Positions 3,914 through 5,946 of a stretch of 5,946 nucleotides of DNA are shown one piece after another. The stretch spans positions 1 through 5,946 of the forward strand of contig CAZOSF010000104.1 in the NCBI GenBank assembly GCA_964582415.1, given 5' to 3'. Source of the DNA: CAZOSF01 sp964582415 (lineage in GTDB: Bacteria; Bacteroidota; Bacteroidia; Flavobacteriales; Flavobacteriaceae). Below the pieces are notes generated by a model. That model was not told the DNA's origin. It made no database searches and was given only the letters and a program-made list of their open reading frames with translations. A program made the translations under genes and the position numbers. Each line of letters starts with the position of its first letter. Positions within the stretch are counted from its first letter, which is position 1.

Positions 3914-5946
3914 ATGAGTATCGTAAAAACACACGTCGGAAGACGCTCCTTTATAAAATCCATCGGCCTTGCCGGTGGCGGTATGATGCTAGGTTTTAGC
4001 TGGCTCGCTTCCTGTAAGGAAGTTACCGAAGAAGAAATTGCCCAATTGCCCAAAGAGTGGTTTGAAATAAACGGCTATTTGAAAATTGGGGATAACGGAA
4101 TGGTGACCATCATGTCGCCCAATCCCGAAATCGGTCAGAATGTAAAAACCTCCATGCCAATGATCATTGCAGAGGAATTGGATACCGATTGGGAGAATGT
4201 CATTGTAGAACAGGCTCCCCTTAACACTGAATTATTCACCCGTCAGTTAGCAGGCGGTAGTCAATCTATCCGACAAGGATGGGATAGTCTGCGTATGGCT
4301 GGGGCAACAGCAAGACAAATGTTGAAAGAAGCCGCTGCCCAGGCTTGGCAGGTTCCTGTTGCTGAAATTACTACGGCAGCGGGTATGATCACCCATGAAG
4401 CTTCGGGTAAATCGGCACACTATGGGGAAATGGCTTCGGCTGCGGCCCAAATAGAGGTTCCAGAAGAAGTTGAATTGAAAGAAATCGCGGATTATGCCAT
4501 CATTGGAAAATCAAAAAGAAACGTAGATGGAGTAAAACTTGTTACAGGTCAACCCCTGTTCGGTTTAGACACCTATAAGGAGGGTATGCTCACGGCCATG
4601 ATTGTGCATCCTCCCGCCTTTGGAATGCAGTTTAAATCGATGGATGCCGAAAGCATAAAAGGTATGCCTGGAATTAAGGATGTCTTTGTTATGGAAACCT
4701 ACACTGCGGACACTCCTAGACAATGGTGTGATACAGACGCTTTTCCTAAATTGGTTGTTATTGTTGGAGAATCCACTTGGCAAGTTATGCAGGCCAAAAA
4801 AGCCATAACTGTTGAATGGGAACCCTCTCCTGATATTACATTTGAAGTTCAGGGGTTTGCAGGCACAGAAACGGCTACCTCTCCCGCAGGACTTGAAAGT
4901 TCAGAGACACATGTTCTTAAAATGGCCCAGGAAGGTGCCCGAAACGCGAAAGTTGCACGTAAAGATGGAAATCCTGAAGTGGCATTTAAAAAGGCCTCCA
5001 AGGTACTGGAGCGAAGTTACTCCTGCCCTTTCCTCCCGCATAACACCATGGAACCCATGAATTTCTTTGCCGATGTGACGGCCGATAAGGCCACCCTTAT
5101 TGGTCCTATTCAAACTCCGGAATTTATGGAGAAGAGCGTTGCCTCCCGCTTGAACATGTCTTTGGAACAAATCGATATTCAGATGACTCGTCAAGGAGGT
5201 GGATTTGGCCGACGGCTTTATGGACACTTCCTTGTAGAAGCAGCCATCATTTCCCAGAAGATGAATGCCCCTGTGAAGCTTATCTATACACGGGAGGATG
5301 ATATGACCTTCGGTAATTATCGTCCGGCCTATTATGTAACGTATAAAGCAGGTTTGGATGAAAACAACAACCTGATCGCCTTTAGTGTAAATGGCGGTGG
5401 AATACCCGAAAGTCCGTTGTTCGCCAACCGTTTCCCAGCCGGTGCTGTGGACAATTACCTTGCAGAGGAATGGACCTTGCCTACTAATATCACTGTGAGT
5501 GCCTGGCGCGCCCCCCGTTCGAATTTCATTGCAGGTGCCGAACAGTCCTTCTTGGATGAAGTGGCTGAATTAGCAGGAAAAGACCCCATCGATTTCCGAT
5601 TGGAGTTGTTCGATAAAGCCATGAATAACCCTGTGGGTGAAAACAACGATTATGACGCCGCTCGTTATGCAGGGGTACTCAAAATGGTGAAAGAGAAGTC
5701 CAATTGGGGACAGGACAATGGAAAACACCGCGGTGCCGCTGCCTACTACTGTCATAATTCCTATGTGGCTCAAGTAATGGATATCGTCATGGAAAACGGA
5801 AAGCCTGTGATAGACAAAGTATACAGTGCTGTGGATTGCGGTATTGTTGTGAATCCTGATGCGGCCACCAATATGATTGAAGGTGGTGTCATCGATGGTA
5901 TCGGCCATGCCATGTACTCTGCCATGACCTTTAAGGAAGGAACCCC
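3914..5946 (+). CDS. iorB: Molybdopterin-binding large subunit of a molybdenum hydroxylase (isoquinoline 1-oxidoreductase beta type), truncated by window end
   Basis: The frame is open without interruption for 677 codons to the window edge; relatives have about 740-750 residues, so roughly 70 are missing, probably including the catalytic Glu region. It starts at ATG 3914, 12 nt after the small-subunit stop, with no Shine-Dalgarno. The N-terminus has a twin-arginine motif (GRRSFIK, R10-R11), a glycine-rich hydrophobic stretch and a lipobox-like LASC ending at C34, so it is probably Tat-exported and perhaps lipid-anchored. Residues 40-195 hold the extra N-terminal region seen in IorB-type proteins (EIGQNVKTSMPMIIAEELD, 72-90). 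The alpha/beta hammerhead domain begins near 200 (NVDGVKLVTGQPLFG). Mo-cofactor-binding motifs follow: MEPMN at 379-383, QGGGFGRR at 427-434 and EGGVIDGIGHAM at 656-667. With its partner it should hydroxylate N-heterocycles or oxidise aldehydes; which one is unknown. Confidence 0.93.
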   Translation, partial: MSIVKTHVGRRSFIKSIGLAGGGMMLGFSWLASCKEVTEEEIAQLPKEWFEINGYLKIGDNGMVTIMSPNPEIGQNVKTSMPMIIAEELDTDWENVIVEQAPLNTELFTRQLAGGSQSIRQGWDSLRMAGATARQMLKEAAAQAWQVPVAEITTAAGMITHEASGKSAHYGEMASAAAQIEVPEEVELKEIADYAIIGKSKRNVDGVKLVTGQPLFGLDTYKEGMLTAMIVHPPAFGMQFKSMDAESIKGMPGIKDVFVMETYTADTPRQWCDTDAFPKLVVIVGESTWQVMQAKKAITVEWEPSPDITFEVQGFAGTETATSPAGLESSETHVLKMAQEGARNAKVARKDGNPEVAFKKASKVLERSYSCPFLPHNTMEPMNFFADVTADKATLIGPIQTPEFMEKSVASRLNMSLEQIDIQMTRQGGGFGRRLYGHFLVEAAIISQKMNAPVKLIYTREDDMTFGNYRPAYYVTYKAGLDENNNLIAFSVNGGGIPESPLFANRFPAGAVDNYLAEEWTLPTNITVSAWRAPRSNFIAGAEQSFLDEVAELAGKDPIDFRLELFDKAMNNPVGENNDYDAARYAGVLKMVKEKSNWGQDNGKHRGAAAYYCHNSYVAQVMDIVMENGKPVIDKVYSAVDCGIVVNPDAATNMIEGGVIDGIGHAMYSAMTFKEGT

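Noticed and set aside
4901..5227. Minus-strand open frames inside the large-subunit gene, including 5570-5908
   Set aside because: They are antisense to an uninterrupted and strongly conserved coding frame and have no domain character of their own.

Overview
The window looks like a piece of a Bacteroidota genome, most likely a marine-type Flavobacteriaceae. The evidence is a leucine-rich-repeat (LRR) protein ending in a type IX secretion (T9SS) type A sorting domain, a TAnnTTTG-type promoter box, weak or absent Shine-Dalgarno sequences, and protein sequences of flavobacterial character. An exact run of 100 N shows that it comes from a draft, scaffolded assembly.

Layout from left to right. 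Positions 1-254 carry no gene but hold two tandem copies of a composite palindromic element whose stems differ by compensatory changes. Positions 255-1766 (minus strand) are one secreted LRR surface-protein locus, broken by a single in-frame TAA that sits inside an otherwise perfect 21-residue repeat register. Positions 1767-1940 are intergenic and contain a 14-bp-stem hairpin just before the LRR start codon and a separate REP-like palindrome. Positions 1941-2651 (minus) are an AraC-family regulator whose sensory half is interrupted by the scaffold gap. Positions 2715-3188 (plus) are an exported single-domain cupin with a His/His/Gln/His metal site, divergent from the regulator. Positions 3189-3436 are intergenic with degenerate repeat remnants. 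Positions 3437-3901 and 3914 to the window end (plus) are a molybdenum-hydroxylase pair of the isoquinoline 1-oxidoreductase type: a small [2Fe-2S] subunit and a large molybdopterin-binding subunit with a Tat signal and a lipobox.

How the genes may work together. The two ior-like genes almost certainly form an operon and one enzyme: the large subunit hydroxylates or oxidises a substrate at the Mo cofactor and the small subunit passes electrons through two [2Fe-2S] clusters. The AraC gene and the cupin share a 63-bp divergent promoter region, so the regulator probably controls the cupin, and possibly the ior pair 250 bp further on. That both the cupin and the Mo enzyme appear to be exported suggests processing of a small organic compound outside the cytoplasm, but this link is inference. 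I see no mobile element, CRISPR array, RNA gene or clearly novel multi-gene system. The most unusual signals are the nonsense codon in the LRR gene, the wobble-compensated hairpin upstream of it, and the covarying palindromes downstream of it.
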